NCBI RefSeq assembly: GCF_003014485.1 | Contig: NZ_PYGA01000019.1 | Coordinates: forward strand, 62,001-126,000 | DNA length: 64,000 bases | Source: Murinocardiopsis flavida | GTDB lineage: Bacteria > Actinomycetota > Actinomycetes > Streptosporangiales > Streptosporangiaceae | Reading direction: 5' to 3' | Part shown: in pieces, positions 37,182 through 45,288 of the stretch | Layout: every line of letters starts with the position of its first letter | How positions within the stretch are numbered: position 1 is the stretch's first letter | Program-made: the position numbers and the translations under genes | The notes under the pieces: generated by a model | Databases searched by the model: none | What the model was told of the DNA's origin: nothing | What the model saw: the letters and a program-made list of their open reading frames with translations, nothing else

Positions 37182-37592
37182 ATGGCGATGACCACCGAGA
37201 CGCAGGCGCCGGTCCTGAACGGGGAGGACCCGTGGACCGCGGCCGAGTTCGCCGAGGTCCGCGACGGCCTTCAAGAGGAGGTCGACCGGTTGCGGGCCGA
37301 CATCAGCGCCGCGGAGTCCGAGCTCGCCGAGCGGATGTCGGACTCCACCGAAGGGGCCGGCGACGACCCCGCGGACACCGGGGCGAAGGCCTACCAGCGC
37401 GAGCACGACCTCGCGCTGGCCTACAATACTCGTGACCTGCTCGCGCAGAGCGAGCGGGCGATCGAGCGCATGGAGGCGGGCACCTACGGGGTCTGCGAAT
37501 CCTGCGGCAACGCAATCGGGAAGGCGCGCCTCCAGGTGTTCCCGCGCGCCACCCGGTGCGTGAAGTGCAAGCAGCGCCAAGAGCGCCGCTGA
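37182..37592 (+). CDS. DksA/TraR-family zinc-finger protein
   Basis: This family comprises DksA-like regulators that enter the RNA polymerase secondary channel; the actinobacterial members next to lspA are not well characterised. The 136-residue protein has an N-terminal helical region with a coiled-coil pattern (VRDGLQEEVDRLRADISAAES, ~residues 25-48, then EHDLALAYNTRDLLAQSERAIERM). A C4 zinc finger, CESCGNAIGKARL...RCVKC, lies at ~residues 106-130. The acidic coiled-coil tip typical of DksA is not evident. ATG 37182 has AGGGGGCGGGA upstream; ATG 37188 is an alternative. Confidence 0.85.
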   Translation: MAMTTETQAPVLNGEDPWTAAEFAEVRDGLQEEVDRLRADISAAESELAERMSDSTEGAGDDPADTGAKAYQREHDLALAYNTRDLLAQSERAIERMEAGTYGVCESCGNAIGKARLQVFPRATRCVKCKQRQERR

Positions 37593-37604
37593 CCTGCGGC
37601 GCGG

Positions 37605-38252
37605 GTGGGCCGGACCTACCGGTGTGTTCTGTGGACGGAGACATTGCGAGAACAGCATCCCGGGGCCGATGACGCCCCCCAGTCCACCGGATCGACGTCC
37701 CGGCCCGCCGCGCCGAAACCGCGGCGCGCCCTGCTGCTCGCGGCCGTCGCCGCGGTCGTGGTCCTCGCCGACCTCGCCACCAAGACCATCGCCCTGTCGC
37801 GGTTCTCCGCGCACGAACCCATCGCCGTGCTCGGCGAGTTCCTCCAGTTCACGCTCTGGTTCAACTCGGGCGCCGCGTTCTCCATGGGTACCGGCATGAC
37901 GTGGGTCTTCTCCCTCATCAAGCTGGCCGTGATCGGCTACATCGCGTTCCTCGCCCGGCGGCTGCGCAGCACGGGGTGGGCCGTTGCCCTCGGCATGATC
38001 CTCGGCGGCGCGGCCGGGAACGTCATCGACCGGATCTTCCGGCCGCCGTACCTGCTCAACGGCGAGGTCATCGACTGGATCCAGCTGCCGAACTGGCCGG
38101 TGTTCAACCTGGCCGACTCCAGCATCGTGTGCGCCGGCGTGCTCGCCGTGCTGCTGGCGTTCCGCGGGATCAACATCGACGGCACGCGGGAAGGCGACGA
38201 CGCCGACCCCGCTGAGGCGTCCGACGGCGCCGGCGGGGAGAGCCGCCAGTGA
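37605..38252 (+). CDS. lspA: Lipoprotein signal peptidase (LspA)
   Basis: LspA cleaves diacylated prolipoproteins in the membrane. The 215-residue protein has four hydrophobic segments after a ~45-residue Pro/Ser-rich N-terminal tail. The catalytic aspartates are in [10 protein letters not shown] and [12 protein letters not shown], and the conserved [11 protein letters not shown] is present. The start is uncertain: GTG 37605 lies 12 bp after the preceding gene without a good ribosome site, and TTG 37644 has GGAG at only 3 nt. The stop overlaps the next gene's GTG (GTGA). Lipoprotein substrates in this window include the Rieske protein and TctC. Confidence 0.94.
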   Translation: MGRTYRCVLWTETLREQHPGADDAPQSTGSTSRPAAPKPRRALLLAAVAAVVVLADLATKTIALSRFSAHEPIAVLGEFLQFTLWFNSGAAFSMGTGMTWVFSLIKLAVIGYIAFLARRLRSTGWAVALGMILGGAAGNVIDRIFRPPYLLNGEVIDWIQLPNWPVFNLADSSIVCAGVLAVLLAFRGINIDGTREGDDADPAEASDGAGGESRQ

Positions 38253-39175
38253 GCGACCACCGCAGCCTCCCCGTCCCCGACGGGCTCGAAGGCGACCGGC
38301 TCGACGCCGCCATCGCGCGCCTGTTCGGCCTGTCGCGCACGCGCGCCGCCGAACTCATCGCCGCGGGCGACGTGCTGGTCGACGGCGACCCGGCGGGCAA
38401 GTCCGACCGGGTCCACGGCGGGGCCTGGCTGGAGGTCGTCCTCCCGCCGCCGCCGAGCGCGCCCACCCCGCGGCCCGAGCCGGTCCCCGGGCTGCGCATC
38501 GTGCACGAGGACGCCGACATCATCGTGGTCGACAAGCCGGTGGGCGTCGTCGCGCACCCCACCGGGGGCTGGACCGGCCCGAGCGTCCTCGAAGGGCTCC
38601 TCGCGTCGGGTGTGCAGCTCACCACCAGCGGTGCGGCCGAGCGCCAGGGGATCGTGCACCGGTTGGACGCCAACACCACCGGCCTCATGGTCCTCGCCAA
38701 GAGCGAGACCGCCTACACCGTCCTGAAGCGCGCGTTCAAGGAGCGCACGGTCGACAAGCGGTACCACACCCTGGTCCAGGGGCACCCCGACCCGCTGCGC
38801 GGCACGGTCGACGCCCCGATCGACCGGCATCCCGCGGGCGACGGCCGCTGGGCGGTCGTCGCGGGCGGCAGGCCGTCGGTCACCCACTACGACACCCTGG
38901 AGGCGTTCCGGGCCGCCAGCCTGCTGGAGATCAGGCTGGAGACCGGGCGCACCCACCAGATCCGGGTGCACATGGCGGCGCTGCGGCACCCCTGCGTCGG
39001 CGACCACCTCTACGGGGCCGACCCCACGATCGCCGAGCGACTGGGCGTGTCCCGGCAGTGGCTGCACGCGGTCCGGCTCGGGTTCGAGCACCCCACCGAG
39101 CACCGCCCGGTGGAGTTCGCCAGCGACTACCCCGACGACCTCGCCAAGGCGGTCGACCAGTTGCGCGAGGACTGA
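38249..39175 (+). CDS. RluA-family 23S/tRNA pseudouridine synthase
   Basis: It isomerises uridine to pseudouridine in structured RNA. The 308-residue protein has an N-terminal S4 RNA-binding domain ([29 protein letters not shown]) and the RluA catalytic domain with [11 protein letters not shown] and the active-site Asp in [16 protein letters not shown] (residue ~134). It ends with [22 protein letters not shown] 38249 overlaps the lspA stop. The rluD-like gene after lspA is conserved across bacteria, but the exact target uridines cannot be told from sequence. Confidence 0.92.
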   Translation: MSDHRSLPVPDGLEGDRLDAAIARLFGLSRTRAAELIAAGDVLVDGDPAGKSDRVHGGAWLEVVLPPPPSAPTPRPEPVPGLRIVHEDADIIVVDKPVGVVAHPTGGWTGPSVLEGLLASGVQLTTSGAAERQGIVHRLDANTTGLMVLAKSETAYTVLKRAFKERTVDKRYHTLVQGHPDPLRGTVDAPIDRHPAGDGRWAVVAGGRPSVTHYDTLEAFRAASLLEIRLETGRTHQIRVHMAALRHPCVGDHLYGADPTIAERLGVSRQWLHAVRLGFEHPTEHRPVEFASDYPDDLAKAVDQLRED

Positions 39176-39192
39176 CCAGCCGCGGCCGCGCC

Positions 39193-40134
39193 CTACCGGC
39201 GGGCGCGGCGCGGGCGGTACTGGGCGAGGGCGGCCCCGGCGATGATGACCAGGGCGCCCACCGGCTGGTTCCAGGCGAGGTCCTCGCCGAGGAGCAGCAC
39301 CCCCGCGGCGATCGCGACGACGGGGACGAGGTAGGTGACCGTGGCGGCGACGGTCGCGCCGGCCTCGCGGACGATGGCGTACTGGAGGACGTAGGCCAGG
39401 CCGGTGCCGAGCGCGCCGAGCGCCACCACCGACCCGATCACGGGCAGCGGCACGGCCCCCGGAGCGTCGGTGAACAGGGCCGCCGCCACCGCGATCTGCA
39501 CGCTTCCCGCAAGGAGCTGCGCCGTCGACAGCTCCAGCGGGGTGTGGCCGCTGCCCGCGACGAACCGCCGCAGGTAGGGCGTTCCGATCCCGTAGCAGAG
39601 CGCCGCGGCGACGGCGAGGAGCATCCCGGTGCTGCCTGCACCGGCGAACCCGGTCCACACCCCGAACACGACCAGCACCCCGACGAAGCCGAGCAGGAGA
39701 CCAGTGAGACGGGCCCGGGTGGGCCTTTCGTCGGTGAGCAGCACCAGCGAGAACACCAGGGCGAACAGCGGCGTCGCCGCGTTGCAGATCCCCGACAGCG
39801 CCGAGGGGATGAGCTGCCCGGCGTGGCCGAACAGCGTGAACGGGACCACGTTCAGGAAGAACGACGTGACCGAGAGGTGCAGCCAGATCCGGGGTTCGCG
39901 GGGCAGGCGTCCGCCGCGCAGCAGCAGGACCCCGGCGAGCGGCAGCAGGCCGGTCAGCATCCGGCCCAGCGTGATCTGGATCGGGTCGAGCGCCTGCGCC
40001 GCGACGCCGATGAACACGAAGCTCGTCCCCCAGACCAGGGCGAGCAGCAGGAACTTCGGGCGCCAGCCGATGGCGGGGCGCGCGGCCGTGGCGGCGGGCG
40101 CGCCCGCCGGGGTCCGCGCGGGGGAGATGCTCAT
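39193..40134 (-). CDS. EamA/DMT-family transporter
   Basis: This is a drug/metabolite exporter-type carrier of the inner membrane. The 313-residue protein has ten predicted helices in two EamA repeats (roughly residues 28-150 and 160-300), with PFTLFGHAGQLIPSALSGICNAATPLFA closing the first repeat and GTGLAYVLQYAIVREAGATVAATVTYLVPVVA in the second. It ends in a basic RPRRARR tail. It is divergent from a LysR regulator 74 bp away, which probably controls it. The substrate is unknown; amino acids or other metabolites are typical. Confidence 0.88.
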   Translation of the reverse strand: MSISPARTPAGAPAATAARPAIGWRPKFLLLALVWGTSFVFIGVAAQALDPIQITLGRMLTGLLPLAGVLLLRGGRLPREPRIWLHLSVTSFFLNVVPFTLFGHAGQLIPSALSGICNAATPLFALVFSLVLLTDERPTRARLTGLLLGFVGVLVVFGVWTGFAGAGSTGMLLAVAAALCYGIGTPYLRRFVAGSGHTPLELSTAQLLAGSVQIAVAAALFTDAPGAVPLPVIGSVVALGALGTGLAYVLQYAIVREAGATVAATVTYLVPVVAIAAGVLLLGEDLAWNQPVGALVIIAGAALAQYRPRRARR

Positions 40135-40208
40135 GGCCTAAGGGATACCGCCGAACCACCCCTAAGGTCTACTTCAATCTGCTTAAGCGCTGAGTTAGCA
40201 TTGCTTAT
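40135..40208. promoter_or_regulatory. Divergent promoter region, EamA transporter / LysR regulator
   Basis: These 74 bp are AT-richer than their surroundings. CAATCTGCT and AGCATTG form an imperfect inverted pair around a CTTAAGCGCTGAGTT core, a plausible LysR-type binding region. CCTAAGG also occurs. No single T-N11-A site is compelling. Confidence 0.35.
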
Positions 40209-41111
40209 ATGTTGAGCATGGATCGGATGCGCGTCCTGCACGCGATCGCGGTGAACGGTTCCCTGAACGGCGCCGCCGAGGCGCTGCACGTCACCAACTC
40301 CGCGGTGTCGCAGCAGCTCGCCAAGTTGGAACGCGAGGTCGGGCAGGCACTGGTCGAGCGCAACGGCCGCGGGGTCCGGCTCACCGACGCGGCGCACATC
40401 CTGGTCGAGCACACCGGGCAGATCCTGTCGCTGGTGCATCGGGCAGAGGCCGACCTGGAGGCCCACCGCGACCAGGTGCTCGGGTCGCTGCGGCTGTCGT
40501 CGATCGCCACGGCGGCGCGCGGCCTGGCGGCTCCCGCGCTCGTCGCCCTGCGCGAGGCCCACCCCGGCCTGCGCGTCCAGTTGATCGAGCACGAGCCCGA
40601 CCACAGCGTCCCCGCCGTCGCGCGCGGCGAGACCGACATGGCCATCGTCGTGGACTGGGCCGAGTCCATGATCCCCCTTCCCAAGGGCATGATGCGGGTC
40701 CCGCTCATGGTCGACACCGCCGACGTGGCGCTGCCGGCCGACCACCCGCTCGCGCACCGCGGCCTGGTCGACATCGACGAGATCGTCGGCGAACCGTGGA
40801 TCAGTTGGAACGGCGGCTCCATCTGCGACAACTGGCTGCACGGCATGCTGCGGGCGCGCGGCGTCGAGCCCGATGTCGCGCACCAAGCGGAGGAGCACCA
40901 GACTAAGCTCGCGATGATCGCCGCCGGGCTGGGCATCGCGGTGATGCCCCGGCTGGGCCGCGGCCCCGTTCCCGAGGGCGTGCGGCTCGTGCCGGTGCAG
41001 CCCGCGCTGGTGCGCCAGGTCTATGTGTTCTGGCGCGAGGACGCCGCCCGCCGCCCCGCCATCACGGCGACCGTCCGCGCGCTGAAGGAGGCGGCGGCCC
41101 GGCTGGGCTGA
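40209..41111 (+). CDS. LysR-family transcriptional regulator
   Basis: The 300-residue regulator has an N-terminal winged helix-turn-helix (MRVLHAIAVNGSLNGAAEALHVTNSAVSQQLAKLEREVG, residues ~7-45) and a periplasmic-binding-protein-like effector domain from about residue 92. ATG 40209 gives MLSMDRMRV; ATG 40218 is equally possible. It is divergently oriented to the EamA exporter, the classic LysR target arrangement, so control of that exporter is the simplest inference. The effector is unknown. Confidence 0.9.
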   Translation: MLSMDRMRVLHAIAVNGSLNGAAEALHVTNSAVSQQLAKLEREVGQALVERNGRGVRLTDAAHILVEHTGQILSLVHRAEADLEAHRDQVLGSLRLSSIATAARGLAAPALVALREAHPGLRVQLIEHEPDHSVPAVARGETDMAIVVDWAESMIPLPKGMMRVPLMVDTADVALPADHPLAHRGLVDIDEIVGEPWISWNGGSICDNWLHGMLRARGVEPDVAHQAEEHQTKLAMIAAGLGIAVMPRLGRGPVPEGVRLVPVQPALVRQVYVFWREDAARRPAITATVRALKEAAARLG

Positions 41112-41177
41112 GCCCCGACCGCGCCGCGGCGGCCCCCGGTGTCCGGGGCCACGGCGCCGCCTGCTGGAATGAACGCC

Positions 41178-42140
41178 ATGAGAACGCTGGTCAAGGTCGC
41201 GTCGTTCGCCGGGCGCTGGTTCGGGCTGCTGATCCTGCTGAGCGCGGGCGTCGGCCTGCTCGTCCCGGAGCAGGCGGCGCTGCTGTCGCCGTGGGTGAGC
41301 GTGCTGCTCGGGGTCATCATGTTCGGCATGGGGCTCACCCTGCGCCCGGTCGACTTCGCGGTGGTCCTCACCCGGCCGCAGGCGGTGATCGCCGGGGTGA
41401 TCGCCCAGTTCGTGATCATGCCGCTCGCCGGGTTCGGAATCGGGGTCGCGCTGCAACTCCCGCCGCTGCTGCTGGTCGGGATGGTCCTGGTCGGCGCGGC
41501 GCCGGGCGGGACGGCGTCCAACGTCATCGTGTACCTGGCGCGCGGCGACGTGGCGCTGTCGGTCGCGATGACCTCGATCTCCACCCTGCTCGCCCCGTTC
41601 CTCACCCCGCTGCTGGTGCTGTGGCTGGCCGGGTCCACCCTGCCCGTCGACGCGGGCGGTCTGCTGGTCTCCATCCTCCAGGTGGTACTCGTCCCCGTCC
41701 TGCTCGGGCTGCTGGTGCGGTGGCTGTTCGGCACCGTGGTGGAACAGGTGCTGCCGGTGCTGCCGCTGGTCTCGGTCGGCGGCATCATGGTCGTGGTCTT
41801 CGCCGTTGTCGGCGCGAACGCCGACGCGCTGCTCGCCACCGGCGCCGTCCTGGTGCTCGCCGTCGTCCTGCACAACACCGCCGGACTCGCCCTCGGGTAC
41901 GCGGGCGCGTGGGCCCTGCGCATGCCGGAGTCCGTGCGGCGCGCCGTGTCGGTTGAGGTGGGGATGCAGAACTCCGGGCTCGCGGCGGCGCTGGCGACCG
42001 CCCACTTCGCCCCGCTCGCCGCACTGCCCGCAGCGCTGTTCTCGGTCTGGCACAACCTGTCGGGCGCCCTGGTGGCGAGCTACTGGGCGCGCACGGCCCC
42101 CGCCGCCCAGGCGGCGGACGCCGGGAGCCGCCCGGACTGA
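41178..42140 (+). CDS. Bile acid:sodium symporter family (BASS) transporter
   Basis: This is a sodium-coupled organic anion carrier of the BASS family, whose bacterial members move compounds such as pantoate, keto acids or other carboxylates. The 320-residue protein has about nine to ten helices. It carries the family blocks GVIMFGMGLTLRPVDFAVV, QFVIMPLAGFGIG, the crossover motif GAAPGGTASNVIVYLARGDVALSV and VEVGMQNSGLAAALA. ATG 41178 is chosen; ATG 41169 is an alternative. It is convergent with the ThDP enzyme gene, and the intervening GC palindrome may terminate both. Confidence 0.9.
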   Translation: MRTLVKVASFAGRWFGLLILLSAGVGLLVPEQAALLSPWVSVLLGVIMFGMGLTLRPVDFAVVLTRPQAVIAGVIAQFVIMPLAGFGIGVALQLPPLLLVGMVLVGAAPGGTASNVIVYLARGDVALSVAMTSISTLLAPFLTPLLVLWLAGSTLPVDAGGLLVSILQVVLVPVLLGLLVRWLFGTVVEQVLPVLPLVSVGGIMVVVFAVVGANADALLATGAVLVLAVVLHNTAGLALGYAGAWALRMPESVRRAVSVEVGMQNSGLAAALATAHFAPLAALPAALFSVWHNLSGALVASYWARTAPAAQAADAGSRPD

Positions 42141-42143
42141 CGC

Positions 42144-42162
42144 GGCCGCGCCGGGCGCGGCC
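42144..42162. terminator. Bidirectional terminator-like palindrome between convergent genes
   Basis: GGCCGCGCC (42144-42152) and GGCGCGGCC (42154-42162) are exact inverse copies around one base, in the 29-bp gap between two convergent stop codons. Confidence 0.5.
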
Positions 42163-42169
42163 CCGCTGC

Positions 42170-43858
42170 TCAGCCGTGCCCGCCGTGTTCGCCGAGCAGC
42201 GCCGACAGGGTGCTGCCAGGGCTGATGACGTCGGGGTCGGTGCGGACGTCGATGAGGGTCGGGCCCTCGGCGGCCGCCGCCTTGGCGAGCGCGGCCGCCA
42301 GCTCGGCGACCGTCGTGGCGGTCGCCCCGTTCGCGCCCAGCGCGCGGGCGTAGCCCGCGAGGTCCAGCGGCCCGCTGATGTCGATCGCCGCGGTGCGGCC
42401 CAGTTCCCGCGCCTGGTGCATGGCGATGGTGCCGTACATCCCGTTCTGGAAGACCACAACGGTGATCGCCGCGCCCGCCCGCACCGCCGTCTCCAGTTCG
42501 CTGCCTGTCATGAGAGCCCCGCCGTCGCCGGCGACGGCGACCACCGTCCGGTGCGGCGCGGCCAGCTTGGCGCCGATCGCGGCGGGGATCGCGTAGCCCA
42601 TGGCGCCGCTTGTGGGCGCGATCTGGGTGCGGGGGTGCCGGAAGAGCCAGCCCCGGTGCAGGAACGCCGCGAAGTTCCCGGCGTCGTTGGTGATGACGGA
42701 GTCCTCGGGCAGCGTGGCGCGCATGCACTCCACCACCTGCCACGGGTGCAGCCCCGGCCCCTGGTGCGCCGCCGCCTCGGCGGGTACCCGGGTGGTGTCG
42801 GCCCACGCCGCGTGCGCCGGCGACCAGTCGCGGTCCGGCCGCCCGGACTCGTGCCCGGGCTCGGATTCGGCCAGCGCGCGGAGCGCCTGCCCGGCGTCGG
42901 CCTGCGCCCCCAGCCAGACCCCGGCGACCGCGCCGAGCTGGTCGGGGGAGATGTCGATCTGCGCAACGGACGCCGCACCGCCGGGCAGCCGGTAGGTCTG
43001 CGTCGTTGTCTCGCTGAGCCGGCAGCCCACAACGAGGACGGCGTCGGCCTCCTCCAGCGCGCGCAGGACCGGCGGCGGGCAGCCGAGCCCCAGGTGGCCC
43101 AGATAGAGCGGGTGGTCGTTGGGGAACACGTCCTGGCGCCGCCACGAGGCGTACACCCCGGCCTGGAACCGCTCGGCGGCCCGGACGAGGGGTTCCCGCG
43201 CGCCGCGGGCGCCGCCGCCCGCGATGATGACCGGCCGCCGCGCGCCGTCGAGCCACGCGGCGACACGGTCGCGCTGCTCGTCGCCGAGCGGCGGCGCGGG
43301 CAGCGCCGCCAGCCCCGGGAGGGCCGCCGGCGGCGGGACCCGCTGCCCGAACAGGTCGCCGGGGACCGCGATCGCGACCGGGCCGGGCCGCCCGGTGGTG
43401 GCCGTCCGGACCGCCTGCGCCGTGACCTCGGCGAGCCGGTCGGCGCGGGTCACCGTCGTGGCCCACTTGGTGATGGGCGCGTAGAAGGCGGTGAGGTCGA
43501 CCTCCTGGAACGCCTCGCGCCCCAGGTAGTCGGTCTCGACCTGGCCGAGGAACACGATCATCGGCGTGGAGTCCTGCGTCGCCGTGTGCACGCCCACCGC
43601 GAGGTTGGCGGCGCCGGGCCCGCGGGTCGCGGCGGCGACCGCGGGGACCCCCGTGGACTTCGCGTCGGCCTCCGCCATGAACGCCGCGCCGCCCTCGTGC
43701 CGGGTCGAGACCAGCCGGATGCGGTCGTGGCGGTGCATCGCGTCGGCCAGTTCGAGGAAGCTCTCGCCCGGCACGGTGTAGCAGCGGCGGATGCCTGCGG
43801 CGGCGAGGACGTCGACGACCTCCTCGGCGGCGGTGCGCCAGTCGCGGGTGTCGGTCAC
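42170..43858 (-). CDS. Thiamine-diphosphate-dependent enzyme, acetolactate synthase-like
   Basis: This is a three-domain ThDP enzyme of the POX/ALS superfamily, 562 residues. The ThDP-activating glutamate is in STRHEGGAAFMAEAD (residue ~54). A central nucleotide-type domain includes PVIIAGGGARGA. The C-terminal ThDP/Mg motif is AGDGGALMTGSELETAVRAG with NGMYGT about 30 residues on. It is annotated cautiously because these motifs are shared by acetolactate synthase, benzoylformate decarboxylase and related enzymes. No ALS small subunit (ilvN) lies nearby. The neighbouring azlC/azlD branched-chain amino acid exporter genes point weakly towards acetolactate or keto-acid chemistry. Confidence 0.85.
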   Translation of the reverse strand: MTDTRDWRTAAEEVVDVLAAAGIRRCYTVPGESFLELADAMHRHDRIRLVSTRHEGGAAFMAEADAKSTGVPAVAAATRGPGAANLAVGVHTATQDSTPMIVFLGQVETDYLGREAFQEVDLTAFYAPITKWATTVTRADRLAEVTAQAVRTATTGRPGPVAIAVPGDLFGQRVPPPAALPGLAALPAPPLGDEQRDRVAAWLDGARRPVIIAGGGARGAREPLVRAAERFQAGVYASWRRQDVFPNDHPLYLGHLGLGCPPPVLRALEEADAVLVVGCRLSETTTQTYRLPGGAASVAQIDISPDQLGAVAGVWLGAQADAGQALRALAESEPGHESGRPDRDWSPAHAAWADTTRVPAEAAAHQGPGLHPWQVVECMRATLPEDSVITNDAGNFAAFLHRGWLFRHPRTQIAPTSGAMGYAIPAAIGAKLAAPHRTVVAVAGDGGALMTGSELETAVRAGAAITVVVFQNGMYGTIAMHQARELGRTAAIDISGPLDLAGYARALGANGATATTVAELAAALAKAAAAEGPTLIDVRTDPDVISPGSTLSALLGEHGGHG

Positions 43859-43895
43859 AGGCGGGCTCCTCAGCGTCGGCGGCGGTGCGTGCGGG

Positions 43896-44222
43896 TCAGC
43901 CTATGCCGAGCGCCCTGAGGACGCCCGCCGTCGCCGCCGCGACCGCGATGACCACCAGGAACGGGGCGCGCAGCAGCAGGGCCGCCAGGGCGGCGGCGAC
44001 CCCGCCGAGCCGGGCCGGGTCCAGGTCGATCGCCTGGCCGTCTGCCGCCGACTGGACGGCGATGAGCGCCGCGAGCAGCGCGACCGGCACCGTCATGGCG
44101 AACCGGGAGATCCACGGGTGGTCCAGCATCCGGCGCGGCGCGGCGAGCCCGGCGAACTTCAGCAGGTAGCAGCCGACCCCGGTGGCGATGACGGCCATCC
44201 ACGTCATCATGTACCCGCTCAT
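43896..44222 (-). CDS. azlD: AzlD family branched-chain amino acid transporter small subunit
   Basis: AzlD is the small partner of the AzlC exporter. The 108-residue protein has three or four hydrophobic helices and the family segment YLLKFAGLAAPRRMLDHPW with TVPVALLAALI following. Its ATG overlaps the azlC stop (ATGA), so the pair is co-translated. The tail ends VLRALGIG. The substrate is inferred from the family only. Confidence 0.88.
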   Translation of the reverse strand: MSGYMMTWMAVIATGVGCYLLKFAGLAAPRRMLDHPWISRFAMTVPVALLAALIAVQSAADGQAIDLDPARLGGVAAALAALLLRAPFLVVIAVAAATAGVLRALGIG

Positions 44223-44962
44223 GCGCGCACCCCCGAACCGGAGGTCGGCGCCGCGCCGCCGGTGCCGTCGGCCCCGTCGCCGTCCTCGTCCCCGGCAGCG
44301 GGGGCCGGGGGCCCGGCGGGGCGGGTGACGCCGATCAGCGCGGCGACCGCGGCCAGCATCACCGGGACCCCGGGCGGCAGCAGCGGGGTGAGGCCGAGCG
44401 CGATCGCCGCACCCAGCAGGGCCACGGCGAGCGTGCTCCGGCCCTCCTTCAGACGCGGCCACAGCAGGGCGAGGAAGATCGCGGGGCCCACCGCGTCCAG
44501 GCCGAGCGCGTTGGGGTCGCCGATGTGCCCGACAGCGACCGCGCCGATGAGCGTCGTGGCGTTCCACAGCACGTACAGCGTCCCGAACGTGACCGCGAAC
44601 GCGGTCCGCGCGTCGCGGCGGCCGGACTGCGCCAGGGTGACCGCCGTGGTCTCGTCGATGACGCCGTGGGCCGCGAGCGCGCGGCTCCCGCCGCGCCAGC
44701 CGAGCACATCGGCCAGGCGCAGGCCGTAGAGGGTGTTGCGGCCGCCGAGGAGGAGCGCGCCGACCGCCCCGGCGAGGACGTTGCCGCCGCCGGCGACCAC
44801 CCCGACAAGGGCGAACTGGGAGGCGCCGGTGAACGCGACCAGGCTCAGCACAACGGACTGGCCCACCGACAGCCCGGCGGTGACCGCCGCCGTGCCGAAG
44901 GCGATCCCGGACACGCCCACGGCGAGCCCCACACCGAGCCCGTCGCGCACGGGTGCGGACAT
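44219..44962 (-). CDS. azlC: AzlC family branched-chain amino acid exporter large subunit
   Basis: AzlC/AzlD (LIV-E) systems export branched-chain amino acids or analogues. The 247-residue protein has about seven helices. It carries GVSGIAFGTAAVTAGLSV, the conserved FTGASQFALVGVVAGGG, ALLLGGRNTLYGLRLADV and GVIDETTAVTLAQSG motifs, and a ~35-residue Gly/Ala/Asp-rich C-terminal tail. ATG 44960-44962 is chosen; an upstream in-frame GTG would add seven residues. The AraC gene on the same strand upstream, beyond the tandem repeats, is a candidate regulator. Confidence 0.88.
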   Translation of the reverse strand: MSAPVRDGLGVGLAVGVSGIAFGTAAVTAGLSVGQSVVLSLVAFTGASQFALVGVVAGGGNVLAGAVGALLLGGRNTLYGLRLADVLGWRGGSRALAAHGVIDETTAVTLAQSGRRDARTAFAVTFGTLYVLWNATTLIGAVAVGHIGDPNALGLDAVGPAIFLALLWPRLKEGRSTLAVALLGAAIALGLTPLLPPGVPVMLAAVAALIGVTRPAGPPAPAAGDEDGDGADGTGGAAPTSGSGVRA

Positions 44963-45049
44963 AGGCGGAAATGATCTCTTCACAGTGCAGGACGCTATCC
45001 GCCGCCGACCGGCGCCGCCTTGAACGTTCTTGCAGCCCGCGCCGTGCCG

Positions 45050-45166
45050 GGGGTGAGTGCCGAGAGCGCCCTCGTCCACAGTGGACCTGGGCAAGGCTGC
45101 CGGAAAGCCTGCGTCGGCCGTCGCTGCTGCGCAGGCTTTCCGGCAGCCTGGCTCCGGTCTCCTGGA
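45050..45166 (+). repeat. Dispersed intergenic repeat, copy B, with internal hairpin
   Basis: It shares GTGCCGAGAGCGCCCT, CAGTGGACCTGGGCAAGGC and AGCCTGGCTCC blocks with copy A at 32735-32806. Between them is an extra perfect hairpin: CTGCCGGAAAGCCTGCG (45097-45113) with CGCAGGCTTTCCGGCAG (45130-45146). The hairpin may be a terminator for the AraC gene or a nested insertion. Confidence 0.65.
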
Positions 45167-45173
45167 GTTGAGG

Positions 45174-45288
45174 ACGCTCTTGCCCTGGACGTCTGCGGGC
45201 CAGAGGGGCGCGCTCTTGTCCTGGACGTCTGCGGGCCAGAGGGGCGCGCTCTTGTCCTGGGTGTCTGCGGACCAGACCGGGACGTTCT
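45174..45288. repeat. 36-bp tandem repeat array (about 3.2 copies)
   Basis: Units at 45174-45209, 45210-45245 and 45246-45281, plus a partial unit, share CTCTTGTCCTGGACGTCTGC followed by GGGCCAGAGGGGC. Units 1 and 2 differ at only a few positions; unit 3 is more diverged. The array abuts the AraC stop codon (45289-45291). There are no unique spacers, so it is not a CRISPR array. Confidence 0.85.

Larger units (their letters stand above)
44963..45288. other. Repeat-filled intergenic region between azlC and the AraC gene
   Basis: The 326 bp hold repeat copy B (45050-45166) with a 17-bp perfect hairpin and a 36-bp tandem array (45174-45288). Reading frames through the array exist on both strands only because the period is a multiple of three. 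I see no supported gene. Confidence 0.6.

Noticed and set aside
40131-43466. 1111-codon minus-strand frame across LysR, BASS and ThDP genes
   Set aside because: Low-complexity antisense shadow; the three genes it overlaps have clear domain motifs.
45174-45288. Possible CRISPR array
   Set aside because: The units are contiguous with no unique spacers and there are no cas genes.
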